From: Dermatophagoides farinae
Taxonomy: Eukaryota > Arthropoda > Arachnida > Sarcoptiformes > Pyroglyphidae
Direction: 5' to 3'
DNA: 64,000 bases
NCBI RefSeq assembly: GCF_024713945.1
Contig: NC_134677.1
Location: 6,575,001-6,639,000, forward strand
Both the position numbers and the translations under genes were made by a program. Below the pieces are notes generated by a model. That model had not been told where the DNA came from. It did not search any database and saw only the letters and a program-made list of their open reading frames with translations. Within the stretch, counting starts at the first letter, position 1, and each line of letters starts with the position of its first letter. This document shows positions 1-13,100 of this stretch, piece by piece.

Positions 1-2038
1 CTTGATGAATACACCGATGCACACAAACACGAATTAACCATTGTTTTTTTCAACAAGAAACACATAAAAATACACCTACCTAGAGAAATTTTCAATTTAT
101 CAAACACCTAATTCAAAAAAAAAAAAACAATGATGTTGGCTAAATACACGAATTAGAATAAAGTACAGTGTGATAAGGAAAATAATTTGTGGCAAGGTTC
201 GTTGCTTTCAACCTCGTGAATGTTAAATTATCAGCTGCCGGTAAATATATAAATGAATGACGAAAAAAAACGTACTCATTAAAAATGGCAACACCAAATC
301 ACGAATTAAAAAAAAAATTGTATGAAATGGGTATAAATCCCTATTCGCATTAAGATTGGACCAAATATCACACTTGAATTCAATTTAATGATGATAATAA
401 GAAATAAGATGGTTCAACGTTGAGTTGATGATGATGATGATGTTACTATAATCGTTTTAATACGTAAACGAACACAAAAATAAACACAAAACACGTTGAT
501 TTTTTTGTTTGAAAATTTTTTTTCATTAATAATCTGATGATTAAATGATGTGACAATTATTTGCTGATTAGATTGTTGTCAATGTTGAATGTCCAATACA
601 GGATTCATTGATAGAAAATGATATACCAATCAATCAATATTGGCAATTTATCGATGAATGATGATGATGATGAACAATCCTTGAATCGAATTGGAAATAG
701 ATTCAAATTAAATTCTGAAACTTCTTCCGCAAATATTTAGTCTTTTCTTCACTATAAATTTCGGGTAACACCGAAAAAAAAAATTCATCATCTAAAAAAG
801 ATTTGTGGTGACGATGGTGGTGGTCATCATCATCAACGACATCAACATCATCATCTGCAGAACATAAGCATTAAGCACCAACACCATCAAACCAGACGTC
901 ATCATCATTGTCGTCGTCATTGTCTCTCTCGCTTACTCACTATTATTATTATATTGATTACTACAATGCCAGCTTTTTTTTTTGTTCCAGCCGCCATGTT
1001 CAAGTCGACTAAAGTTTTTACAAACATACTCTGGAACAAACAACATTGGACTCACGACACGACTCAGCATCATTTGTTCGTTCATTCTACAATACACACG
1101 GAAAGAAGCAAGCAAAGGCACTTTTTATGTGTGCTGCCATCTCCATCTACTTTTGTCTCTGCTATTTTGCAGCTGCGGTCATCATCATCATCATCATCAT
1201 CATTGGATACAGCTACATCCTATGCAGCAGGACAATGGACTTGACTTTAAATGATACATCGACCGCCACTACTACCACTATCAATTCTAATTTCAATGTA
1301 TCACTCATTCATACTACTACTACACAGTTAGGTAGTAGCACTAATCTGAAATGTTCATGATATTAATAATTATCCCACCTACCTCTCCTCATCCTCCTCT
1401 ATTCATTCACCTTTAAACACAAGCTATTGACTGGCGGCAAATGCAATGACAACTTTTTTCAAGTTCTAAATAAAAAATTTTTTTATTCAGAATTATATTC
1501 TGATTCTGATTATTATTATTATTAGTTTTAATGCAATGAAATTGGATGTGGATAAGATGAATGGAAAAAAATGGCGCATGTTTCATTCAAATTCAGAATG
1601 AATGATTGAGAATCCATCATTGCGTTTGGTCCATCATCTATCGCGCATTCGATTATTTTCAATACGATTCTGTTTGTTTTATTCGCTTCAGTTAATTTTG
1701 GGGATTTTTCCAAATCTAAAAATTGTCCAAAAGTGTGTTGGCTTTGTTATATTATTAATTTCAATGAAAAACTAAGGATCAAAATGCTAACCCCACTTCA
1801 TAGGAATCTAGCATATTAGCCAGAATAATATAAATACATACAGAGATTGCTCAGGATTTAGTTGCTGATTATTTTCTCACTCCGAAAAAAAAAAATGATT
1901 TTCACCATGATGGGCGTTGTATCCGAATTCTGTTATTAAATATTATGATGATAATATAAGGAAAATGTAGATAATGATAATGTTTTTTTTATCAAAAATT
2001 TTTTTTGGAATCGTTTAGTTAGTTAGTTGAGGAAGAAA
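1..2038. other. Non-coding AT-rich flank, no gene seen
   Basis: I see no supportable gene on either strand. The stretch holds many ATG/CAT trinucleotide runs (for example around 430, 660, 800-860 and 1180-1203) and poly-A/poly-T tracts. Open frames around 950-1360 overlap each other in three frames and consist of His/Ile/Ser runs generated by the CAT repeat, so I treat them as chance. The last few hundred bases are probably 5' flank of the CIB2-like gene. Confidence 0.6.
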
Positions 2039-2857
2039 ATGGGAAACAAAGTAGCCGTATTTACTGACCAACAATTGGAAAACTATCAGGTATTCACTAT
2101 TTTTTTCTATCCATTTTTAAATTAAGAATCAAACATTTTCAATAGGATTGTACATATTTCACACGGCAAGAGATCCTCACGTAAGTTTATTCAAAATTTT
2201 TCAAAATTCTTTGATTTCAATTGCACAATATTAGTGTATATAAACGATTTCGAGAATTAGATCCAAAAATTGTACCAGCCGTTATGACCAAAGATGAACC
2301 TCATACCATATCGATTCCAATGGAAAAAATTATCAAAATGGCCGAATTGAAAGAGAATCCATTCAAAGAAAGAATCTGCAAAGTATTCTCACATGATGGA
2401 ACTGGAAATCTAACATTTGATGATTTTATCGATATGCTTTCCGTTTTCAGTGAAAATGCCAGTCGTGATAATAAACTTTACTATGCATTTAAAATATACG
2501 GTTTGATTTGATCGAAATTTATTGAATAAGTGATTGATTGATTGAATATTTAACATTAGATTTTAATGGTGATCAATTGATCAATGGTGATGATGTTGAA
2601 CAAGTCGTACAGGCATTAACTCGAAATGAATTAAACCAAGATGAAATATCCATTGTAAGAGAAAAAGTTCTCGAAGAGGCTGATATCGATGATGATAAAT
2701 GTATTTCTTTTTCTGAATTTCGACATGTCATCAGCAGAGCTCCAGAATTTCTCAAGTGAGTCAAATATAGTATAGCATTATATTATTCCTGTATCAATCA
2801 ATTAATTCTTTACTTTTCTTTCGGTTTGTTTACAGTACATTCCATATGCGAATCTAA
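2039..2857 (+). CDS. Cib2: CIB2-like calcium and integrin-binding EF-hand protein
   Basis: Five coding exons: 2039-2089, 2146-2180, 2235-2500, 2560-2755 and 2836-2857; 189 aa, close to the 187 aa of human CIB2. The N terminus MGNK with a following F-T-D-Q-Q-L-x-N-Y-Q is CIB2/CIB3-like, and MGxxx(S/K) suggests N-myristoylation. Residues about 70-95 carry the family signature ENPFKERI and a degenerate EF-hand. EF3 has the loop [12 protein letters not shown] (Asp at position 12, as in CIBs) and EF4 has [12 protein letters not shown] (Glu at position 12). The protein ends TFHMRI, matching the family's C-terminal extension. Known role of the family: Ca2+/Mg2+-regulated adaptor binding integrin tails and, for CIB2/3, TMC mechanotransduction channels. 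Intron 3 has a weak GTTTGA donor. It is convergent with the KIAA0513 homologue. Identity is firm; CIB2 versus CIB3 assignment is less certain. Confidence 0.93.
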
Positions 2858-2967
2858 TTCATATCGATTATTTATTTTTATTGGATGATTTATTCAATTC
2901 ATATTTAATAACATAAAAATAGAATAATCTAATGTTGATTAACAAATAGTATAAATTTCAATTTTTA

Positions 2968-2982
2968 AATAAATATAATAAA
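2968..2982 (+). terminator. Poly(A) signals of the CIB2-like gene
   Basis: Two AATAAA hexamers (2968-2973 and 2977-2982) lie 111-125 bases after the CIB2-like stop codon, in an AT-rich 3' UTR. They are the first canonical signals downstream. Confidence 0.55.
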
Positions 2983-3146
2983 TATATCTGAAAATACATT
3001 TGATTCAAAAATTTTTCCTACAAAATCTGACATCTAGCGTTCGAGATTATAACTAAAACGCTTTATGTTTGAAATTAACATTTAATCCATGAATGATGAA
3101 TATAAGAAGAAATTCAGAATCTTCAATCCTTTAAGGCATTTGCCGG

Positions 3147-4490
3147 TCATCGTCGTGTATTTTGAGCATTATACATTGATTCAATATTATCCTGTAGAAG
3201 CTTAAATTGTTCTATAGAATTAAAAAAATAAATAAATAGTCATTATAAATTTACTATTCTGTACTATCGATGAATTTTTTTTCTAAAATCTTACCAGCGG
3301 TTATATTGGCAATTGTACTCTGTTTTCGTAGAAATTCTAAACAAAATTCTTTAGATAGGCCAAATGAATTCATATTATGCGTGAAGGTGCTGAATTTTAA
3401 TGAGTAAAATAAAAATTTTCAAAATCAAAAATAAAATCGAATGAATATAAATTGCTTACCCTAATTGACCGAAAGTTAAATTTGCATGAAATTGCCAATC
3501 ATAATATTTATGATTTGGCTGTTCACGATTATTTTCATAGAAATTTGCTCGTTCACATTGGATTGCATCAAAGAAAGCAGCGTTCCAGAAACGTTTCAAT
3601 TTCCAAATTGGCTGATCACGTAAAACAGTACAAAGATATTGTTTGTTGTTTTGCATTGAAACTGATGATGATGATAATGATGAATGTCTTGACCATCGAT
3701 TATTGGCCATTGTAGATGTTGCTTTTGGTTGATAATGATAATAAGTGAAACACATATTCATCAATATTTTAGCTGGAGTAAAATCATCAGATTCAGCACA
3801 TTCAAATAAAATGATGGCAAAATATTGGGCCAAACTGTAGAATGTCGATTCTTGGACACATTTATTATCATTACGTTTTCTATTGATAAATCGAGCAAAC
3901 CAAAGTCTACCATTTTCCATTCGCGAATAATAACCAAATTTAGCTTTTTCATCCAAACTAATCGATGAACATTTGGTGAAAATTTTCTCCACAAATTGTT
4001 TCATAAAATATTTGGCCTCTCGAGATAATTCATCATGGTTTTCTGTGGTTACACTACATCCCGATGAGCTTGAATTCATTGATGAACATCGTCTGAATGG
4101 TTCTTGATCATTTTCAAATGATTCAACACTGGTACCAAGATCACTTACAATCCAATCTTGATTTTTTTGACAATCTAATGTACGTAAATCGGATAATGAT
4201 GTTGAATTACTACCAATACTACTATGATTACATTCACTGAAATCCAATGAATCTAAACTTTTCCAATGATGTGAATTTTGCATATTCGTTGTTGTTGACT
4301 GATTCAAATTTATTTGTGGTTGTCCATATATTGAACGATTTTTTTTCAATCGTCGATTGCTATTTTGCAGGTTGTTTTGAACATTTTCATTGAATGTGGA
4401 ATCCCATTTAGTAGAAATTCCATGTAAAATATTTTCCTTAAATGTTTTCAATTTATTCGTTGAAGAATCAAGTAATTTATGGCGATCCAT
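3147..4490 (-). CDS. KIAA0513: KIAA0513 homologue (SBF2-type-like domain, function unknown)
   Basis: Three coding exons on the minus strand: 3460-4490, 3295-3389 and 3147-3211; 396 aa versus 411 aa for human KIAA0513. The N-terminal half (residues 1 to about 150) is Ser/Asn-rich and poorly conserved. From about residue 155 it follows KIAA0513 closely: an F-x-x-x-F-V-x-K-I-F block, WFARF, a Cys-V-x-E-x-TFY segment, ILFEC, MCFTYYH, then PIW-x-x-x-RFWNAAFFDA and NLTFGQLGTFTHNM. The last exon encodes EQFKLLQDNIESMYNAQN and ends Arg-Arg. The human protein is described in brain and has no established biochemical function, so I assign none. The middle of the conserved domain is shorter than the human protein. 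The start is the first ATG of a long open exon. It is convergent with the CIB2-like gene, 289 bp away. Confidence 0.9.
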
Positions 4491-6588
4491 TATTATGGTG
4501 AATGCACTTGAATCACAAAAGAAATGTTTTCGAATGATTTATAAATATGGAAGACATTGGATACTGATTTTTTTTGTTTTGTTTAATATACTGTTTGAAA
4601 ATAAACAATTTCATAGAATTAAATTGAATATAAAATTTTTTGTTTAAAAATTCATTCATCTAACCTGATTGAATGTCGTTGAGTTTTTGAATGGCTCTTA
4701 GTGATCATCCATTCAATCAATTTCAAAGTGGTGTATGTTTTTTCGTTATGTGAATAAAATTATAATTCAATTTAATTATTTATCATCAAGTTGATCTCGA
4801 GGATGGTATATATGCAGGTGTTTGACAAATCAACATGATGGCTATGATTTTTTATGTCAAAATTACAATTTTTATTGAATGGAAAAATCCATCAAACATA
4901 GAGCAGAATTTTGGCCGAGAAAAAATAAAATTGATCCGTCACGGAGATGTAATAGCAATAAACAGAACACAAAATTTCGTATCACTGAACGGTTTGTATA
5001 ACACACTCTGAAATTATAGAATGATGAAAATGAAATTTTCAAGAAAAATTTGCCATCATTTTGTTTCGGTTAGGCCTAAATACTGTGGAACAAAATCAAA
5101 GATCGAAGAGCATGAATTCAGAGCAATGTGTATTTTTATGTGATGTGAGAAAAAAAATATGAATCTAGTACATTTGGATGGATGGATTTCCTAAAATTTC
5201 ATTTTTCGTTTTCATTTAAAGGATATACGATTTTGACGTCACATTCAATTTAAACGCCGGCTATATGTGTCGTTTTTTTTTTACATTTCCTTCGACTATA
5301 GTAAATGAACAAAATTTCCTTCCTGACATATGAAAAAGGTCAACGCGTGTATATTGTGTGTGTGTGTGTGTGTGTGGGTGGTTAGGTTGAGTATTTCTGT
5401 AATACGTGATCGATCGATAAATATTGTATCCAATTGTGTATATTGATCTGAATATGCGCGAATTGCTTCTTTCTTCGCGGTATCCAATGGATATAAATTG
5501 TAAACATAGAAAAACATTGAAAAAAAAAAATTTTCGTATCCAATGTTGATATATAGAAAAAAAAATTCAACCAATGTAACTCTAGTTACGCCATCTTGTA
5601 ACAGATAATCTGATCGTTAAAAACTTGAAAAAAACCCAAATGAAATTTTTTATCAATTAAAACTATTATTATTAAGATAAAAGAAGAAAAAACTTGGATG
5701 CTTTCTTTTTTTTTCTTTGGTAATAGTTTTTTTTAAAGAACGTATCGGGAGATCAAAGACACAGAGAAAAAAAAATGTTTATGATGATTACGATTATTAT
5801 TTTTTTTTTAAAGATTAGGTTAAACAAAAAGTACATTGAATGATGATAATTTCTATGATAAAATTGATATAGAATATTGGCACTCATCAGATCGATCATT
5901 AATGAAAAAAAAAAATGAAATCGGAAACAAAATGAGTCGCCAAGTTGACAACGATATCGATAGTGATATTGATTATATTGATATATATGGATTTCATATT
6001 TTTTTTCTTTCTTTCCAAACATCTTCACAATCATGAGGGAAAAAAAATAAAAATTTTCGTCCACGAATAAACATCAGACGCCATCATAGTATCAAGTATC
6101 ATTACCATCATCAACATCATTTAAAATATTAGATGTTTGTACCAGCGTGGCCATGGCGTTTAATATATATCAGTGAATGACAAAAGAAAAAGACATATTA
6201 ATGTGCTAAATTTTCTATTCAAGTTTAATCACGAATATTATTTTTTAAAAAATTCATGAAAAAAGAATTCTCGCCATCCATGCTTTGATTTGACATTTTA
6301 TACATTTAAATAATTCTAATATCATCAATAAGACATTTTACACGTTGTATTCAACCAATATCTTTGAAATTTGTTTACATGTATTTGTCTGTGTAAGATG
6401 TACCTTTGAACCATTAATTTGAATTAATCAAACGAAAAATACAAAGTGTGTTTGGATAGATTACAGACGATTTAGAATTATATATTGACTGATTGTTGTT
6501 GTTGTTGTTGTTTTGTTTGAAAATTGACAATCTTTATCCACACAATCATCCAACCATATTCAACCAATAAATTGTCAAAACTAATGAA
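4491..6588. other. Intergenic region between KIAA0513 homologue and HNF4
   Basis: No coding feature supported. It should contain the divergent upstream regions of the KIAA0513 homologue (left) and the distal HNF4 first exon (right). It contains a GT microsatellite at about 5355-5375, a perfect CRE palindrome at 5234-5241, poly-T tracts, and a (GTT) run at about 6494-6511. Confidence 0.55.
5234..5241. promoter_or_regulatory. Perfect CRE palindrome TGACGTCA
   Basis: The sequence is the full 8-bp ATF/CREB consensus palindrome, about 740 bp upstream of the KIAA0513 homologue start and 1.35 kb upstream of the distal HNF4 exon. The match is seen directly; occupancy or function is inference. Confidence 0.4.
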
Positions 6589-6592
6589 ATGA
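6584..6592 (+). promoter_or_regulatory. Minimal uORF overlapping distal HNF4 start
   Basis: ATG AAA TGA: a two-codon upstream ORF whose TGA overlaps the ATG of the distal HNF4 first exon at 6589. Such start-stop proximity can lower initiation or allow reinitiation. The effect here is inference, and it matters only if transcription starts upstream of 6584. Confidence 0.4.
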
Positions 6593-7198
6593 ACATTGAT
6601 ACTTCATCATCATCATCACCAACATCACCATCATCATCGACATCTTCAACATCATCAACATTCATAACAATTACATCAACCGGTGCCGTTATTCATCAAT
6701 CACAATCACAACAACAGAATGATAGAATTTTAAATAATAATAATCAACACCAATATCATCTTCATTCTTATCATAATGCAATACCACAAACATTATCTAC
6801 TTCTATTTGTCAAATTGTACAGCAACGATCCAATAACGTGAATGATGTTAAGTTTCGTAATAATAATAATAATAATAATAATCTGCAATCTACAACAATA
6901 ATTACAAATACAAATCCAATCAATGTACATCATCAACAACAACAGCAACAAATATCATCGATTGATAAAATTACCAATCAATCATCATCAACGACAACGA
7001 ATATTGGCGCTAATCATAATAATAATAATATTCAGAATCTACAACAACATCATCATCATCAACAACAACAACAACAACAACAACAATCATTAATCCATCA
7101 TCAAACATCAGGTATACAACAATCACAATCACAAATACATGGAGTGATTGTACAACAGAATTCTTCATCAATCATTTCATCACAATCATCGTCACAAC
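6589..7198 (+). CDS. Hnf4: HNF4 distal alternative first coding exon
   Basis: A 610-nt open exon starting ATG AAC ATT GAT and ending TCA CAA C before a strong GTGAGT donor, phase 1. It encodes about 203 residues of low-complexity Ser/Thr/Pro, Asn, His and Gln, with a long CAA-encoded Gln run near 7062-7086. Joining to 12625 keeps the DBD frame (C+AT gives His). There is no homology signal in this N-terminal A/B region, so its assignment to HNF4 rests on strand, position, donor and phase. It could in principle belong to a separate transcript. Confidence 0.6.
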
Positions 7199-10100
7199 GT
7201 GAGTATCTTATCATCTCTAAAAATATGGGATCATTTTTTTTCCTAAAAAAAAGCGATACTTAAAATTATATTGGCCAACACCAGGTGGCTCCTTTATGCA
7301 AAAAGTGTTTGAAAAAAAATCTTGATTTTGATTTTGAGTGAATTTTGATTGATAGAAAAAAATCAAGTATCACGAAAGAAATAGTGAATATCAACAAAAA
7401 AAGCTATATACTCTTACAAGTTTTTTTTTTGGCAAACATTTTGCTTATTATTGTCATCATTACTTATCAATCGATCAACAACAACGACAACAACAACGAC
7501 AACAAAAAATTAAATCGAATGATGAATTGATTGGTTTAGTGATAACGAACCAATTTCTATTGAACCGATCACTAATTAAAGGGAATCACGGATTGCATCG
7601 AAGAAAAAAAAAACAAAATAATAAAATAAAAAAAAGGGGACCAGTGGTGAACAAAACAAGTTGATTATTTTGTAGTTTCATTTGAAATGAAAAACTGTGT
7701 TTTTTTCCCCCCACCACCAACCATCCCCTGTGTTTATTCTTAATGGATACATATAAATAAAGATAAAATGTCATCGTCAGAGTAATAATAATAATAATAT
7801 ATTTGGATGCAAATCATCGTTACATATCCTTGGCATTCAATTTTTTTTTTCGTTGACATTCTTTTTTTTATTAGCTTTATAAATTGGTTTAATAATTTTA
7901 TTATAATCCTCATCATTATTATGGTAAAAAAAAAATCCGGATCATCATCACCTGATTTAATTTTCTGATGATAATAATGTTCAATGTTGTAAAAAAAAAG
8001 AAAAATTTGAGCCATAATTCGTGCGTGTGTCATAATATAATAATTTTAATAATTTCAATTAAAGTCTAATTTTTGTTTTTACAACAATCGGCAAAGAACT
8101 TGGTCGATTTATGAGTTTTCATTTTAATATAATATATCACACGTCACCACAATTTCTTTGATAATAATAATATACAACAATAGTAACAGTAACAGTCGTT
8201 TCAAGGATCATTGTATTTTTTTTTTTTTTTTTAATAATAAATGAACAATTTAGGCGGCCAATATTGATTGATGATAATCAAGACGGTCAAATCTGTTAGA
8301 ATGTTGTTGACCAGTATGGCCACCAAACGATATCACACTGTATTGACCAAACATCCAAAAAAAACAACAACAAGAAAAAAATATTATCAACATTGTCGCT
8401 ATGTAAATTTGTTCATCGTCGTCGCCTAATGTTTATATGCACAATACATACATACATACATGCATACATATTGACTATGGTCAAATAAGTTATTGATCAT
8501 ATAAGATTGTTTACCTTAGCTTATTATCAGTGAAAAAATATGGTCTTTGATTAGCCTATCGCATTTAAAGTATATTTTATCTGACCAGTTTTGACCACCA
8601 CCAATTCAAACGTTTTCTTGTCAATGAATAATCATATTTTAGTTTTTTTTTCTTATGTAGATATGAAATCCAAAATGGAAATTTTCGTTTCTTTTATTTT
8701 CGATTCATTCATTCATTCATTCATTCATTCGAAAACTATTCCATACATACAAATATAAAATAGAAGAATCTGGCTCTATAACGAAAGTTGAATGATTGTG
8801 AAGTAAAGTGAATAAAAAAAAATACAAAAAAAAAAACAGAAAAATTCTCAAACATCATCATCATTACAACAAACAGGTTGTGTTCACTTAGCCATTGGCT
8901 GTCATAGATGTGTGTGTGTGTGTGTATAGACTGCCATTTGAACGGCTAACATATCCAGACACATCCATTCTTTGTTTCATTGGTGTACATTCACCCATCC
9001 ACCAGCAGCTTATGGTTGCTAAAAGTTTAAAAAAAAATAGAACTAAAACTGTTCAACAAGTTTCAATGGATATCCTATAAATATGTGTTGTGTTTTTATA
9101 ATGTGGAAACTTACTTGAACTATGAATTCGACATCGTATTTGATAATAATTTGTGTTATTGCTTATTTTTTTTCCTAGGATTCCAAGGTTCTATTATGAA
9201 CCATGAAATCAATGAAATGCGTCCATTTGTACTTGAACATGGGTTAGGTTTTTCTTTCGAAAGAAAAAAATCCAAAATCAAATATTAAAAAACGAATCCA
9301 TTAATAAAAATTAGAATTAATTATCATTATTAAAACCAAATGGAAAAGAAAAATCAATTCTCATAATACGGTAACAAAAAAAAAATTAGTAATCCAAAAC
9401 TATAAAGTGTTCATCATCATCATCATTTTAAAATAAATTGTTCCCCTCGTACTCATCATCATCATTATTGCTGTCGATATTATCGTCGCTGTTGCTTACC
9501 GTTATCAAAATCACCATTATCATCATCATCAGTGATTTAAAGTCGACCAGTTATCATCGATCTTAAACCAACATATATAAGTATATGCTAAAATAAAATT
9601 TATATATTATTGAATAAGAAAATAAAACGAAAGAGAAGATATTATTATTATCAGCTTTGGTAGCCATACATCCAAAACCAAAACAACGAAAGAAAGAAAG
9701 AAAAAAAAAATACCAGCAGCTCGATAATTTACTTTGTATGATGCGAAGTTTAGCTATTGCAATTTAGTGTTATTCTTCTTCGTCGTCATCGTCAATTGTC
9801 AGCGAATGCGAGTTGGTCGCATCATCATCATCATCAATCCATCAATCTAAACATCACCTACCATCATCATCATCATCATATTTGAATTTGTATTTATATT
9901 GGATGCGTATATAAATTATGGCTCAATTTCTTCAAGTTTTTCAAATGCTCATCATCAATTGATTTGATAAGCACGAAATAATCGACATCAATGAAAAAAA
10001 AAATTTTTTTTTTGTCGACTAAATCAAAAAAAAAATAATAATAAAAGAAAATTTGAGCTATATCTTCTTTTCTCTGTCATCGTCAATTTATCTTGTATAT

Positions 10101-13100
10101 TGATTTTTTGAAACATATTTAATTTTTCATTCCATCATCAACATTTTCTTAATGGGCACAAAATTTGGTCAATCAATTGAAACAAAATCATTGGCTATAT
10201 TAAGCCAATATCGATTCTTGATGACTACATTCAATCTGGACACAATTTGAACAATACTCATTCAGTAGATATATTCCTATTCCTATATTATTTTAATTTT
10301 TATAAAAAAGTGAAATTTTTTTTTGTCAATTTAAAGTAATTCTTTTGCATATCTTATTTCAGTGTTTTGTGGGTATATGTGTGTTTTTATGAACAACAAC
10401 ATATCATTTGGCAAAAATCAACATTGAATTTATATCGTGCATTTTTTTTTCTGTGTATACATTTAAAATCCTCGAAACAGATCGAATTTAATCAAATGTG
10501 GTACAAAGGATCAAAATGTTGACCCATACGCAAGGACCAGCGTGTCGGTTTATGTATGCGTCAACAAACGCTACATACAGTGGAAATAATAGTCAATCAC
10601 CATATAATTATTTTCCAATAGACTTTAATGCACCACAACCCCCATCACTAATGTTTCGTTCACCACAACAAGATTTATCTGATACGACTGGAAATTTTTT
10701 CTGCAACGGTCCTGTAGATTATTCCGGTCTTAACAATTTAAATTCAACTATTAATTCATCAATGGAATCGATTAATGAACATGATGATGCAATGGTTTCA
10801 TCGCAAAGTTCACCAGAATATATGGCCAACGCTACTAATAATAATAGTGATTACAATAGCGGCCCTATCTATTATAATTTATCAAATGAAGATATATGGA
10901 ATAATCCATCATTATCCACCGTTTCTGTCAACAATAATGATGATTGTATGGATATTGTCGATTCGGTTGGCAACAATAATAATAATAAGAAAAATGATAT
11001 TTCTGGCTGTGAAAAAATGGACAATGCTCGAATGATTCAACAACAAAAGATTAAAGATGAAATAAGAAATAATTATATCGGTATTGATCTCTAAATCTTA
11101 TTTTTAAGGAATTTTCAGTTTTATGTGTGTGTGTGTGTGTGTGAAAATAATGAAAAACGTATTATCATTAGAACGAAAGATCTAGTTGTGCACCACCTTT
11201 GCAACCACTTTATAGCATGTGACGATCATCGATTTTTATGATGATGATGATGATTATGATGATGATAATAATAATAATAATAATGATAGCCACAATTCAT
11301 TTGATATGATAATTGCAACATCAATCCGTTCCGTTTTGCTATCGACATCATCGTTCGTAATGATCCGCAAAAGAAATTTTCTGTCCTTTTTCTTTCAAAA
11401 AATCATCTACATAAGTACATTTACAGCGTTGAAAGTTTGATTATTAACACATTATTGATATAATATAAAAATTGAATTGGCATAAATAATTTCGATCATT
11501 TTTTTTCATATTTCATGATTATTATGATTGCAACATTAGGTACATGATAATGAAGGTGATTGTCATATATAAAAATCTTATGATGATTCCATTCTTTTCA
11601 TTTATTTTAACGATCAGAAGATCAAACAAGTTGTTCACGAATAATGAATGTGCATTGTTTTGATCGACAATTTTTTGAGGTCCTTGTTCAAGAAAACGAA
11701 GAAGACGACGGTTTGAAGATTTCTTGTAAAAATGTTTATGTTTTTTTTTGTTCACTCATAATTACGCATTAGAATTTGGATTTCCCAATTCAAATCGACG
11801 AATAAAATTGAATGTGAGAGTGAAAGATCGGTCAAAAATCAATTTTTTATAGATTCAAAAAAAAAAAACAATCCACCCTCTTATTTCCAAATCATGGAGT
11901 TCAAGAAACTGTTTAATATTGTTTTTAAAATTTTTTTCTTCTGTTCTTGTTTTTTTTTGTCTTGAATCAAAGTTTTAACCGAGAACGAAATATTATTCAA
12001 AAGTATTTATCCGGTAGAATTTTCAAGTTGTAGTTTGCAAACAAAACAAAAAAATAAAACTAATTTACCGCTTATATAATTTATTGTTAGAATAACCTCG
12101 ATGATGATGATGATGATGATGAGAAAGAAAATTTTCGTTGACTTTGTTATGTCTGGCCTTATTATTATTATTATCATCATCATCATCATCATTGGTAGAA
12201 AAAAAAGAAGGATAAGTGAGTGTGTCTATGATTGTCGGAAGGTTAATTTTTTTTAATCACTTTCTCATATAATACCTGAAAAGAATTCGGTCTGTATCGT
12301 GTAATCATCTAGGTTTATCACAAATGCTGCCAGAAAGGAGAGAAAGCAAAAAAAAAAAATTAAACAAAACATAAACAAACATGTTCCATGTCGTACATTA
12401 TCAAATACATTGACTAGAATTTTATCGTAGAACTCGATTATTATCCGTACATATCAGAAAAAAAGGATAGAAAAAAACTTTGACCAACACCGCAACAAAA
12501 TTTTTTTTTGTTTGTTTCGTTGTTTATTATAATATCACATCATAATCACCATTATCATTGATGTTGTCTTTCATTTTTTCTTTTTCTTTTTTCCCCATTT
12601 GAATGTTCATTATTGCATATATAGATTCAACATGTGATTCTATCAATAGCAATGCTAACAATAATAACAATATGACAACGAATACGAATGGTTTAACTTC
12701 GACGGATAACAACCAGAGCAACAACATGGCCAATATGAATGGTAATGGAAATGGTAATAATCAACCAACGACAAATAATGAAAATAATAATAACAACAAC
12801 AATTCCGGCCAACAACATATACAAAATTCACAGATATGCGCCATTTGTGGTGATCGTGCTACCGGAAAACATTATGGAGCATTCAGCTGTGATGGCTGTA
12901 AGGTAAAATTAAAGTTCAATATTGACAATACAATGTCTAAATTGATATACTATATTATAAATTTTAGGGATTTTTTCGACGTAGTGTTAGAAAAAATCAT
13001 CTGTATACATGCCGTTTCAATCGCAATTGTGTCATTGACAAAGATAAACGTAACCAATGTCGATATTGTCGCTTGAAAAAATGTTTTCGTGCCGATATGC

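Noticed and set aside
933-1360. Overlapping open frames on both strands
   Set aside because: Three plus-strand frames and one minus-strand frame overlap and owe their openness to CAT repeats; no family resemblance and no splice context.
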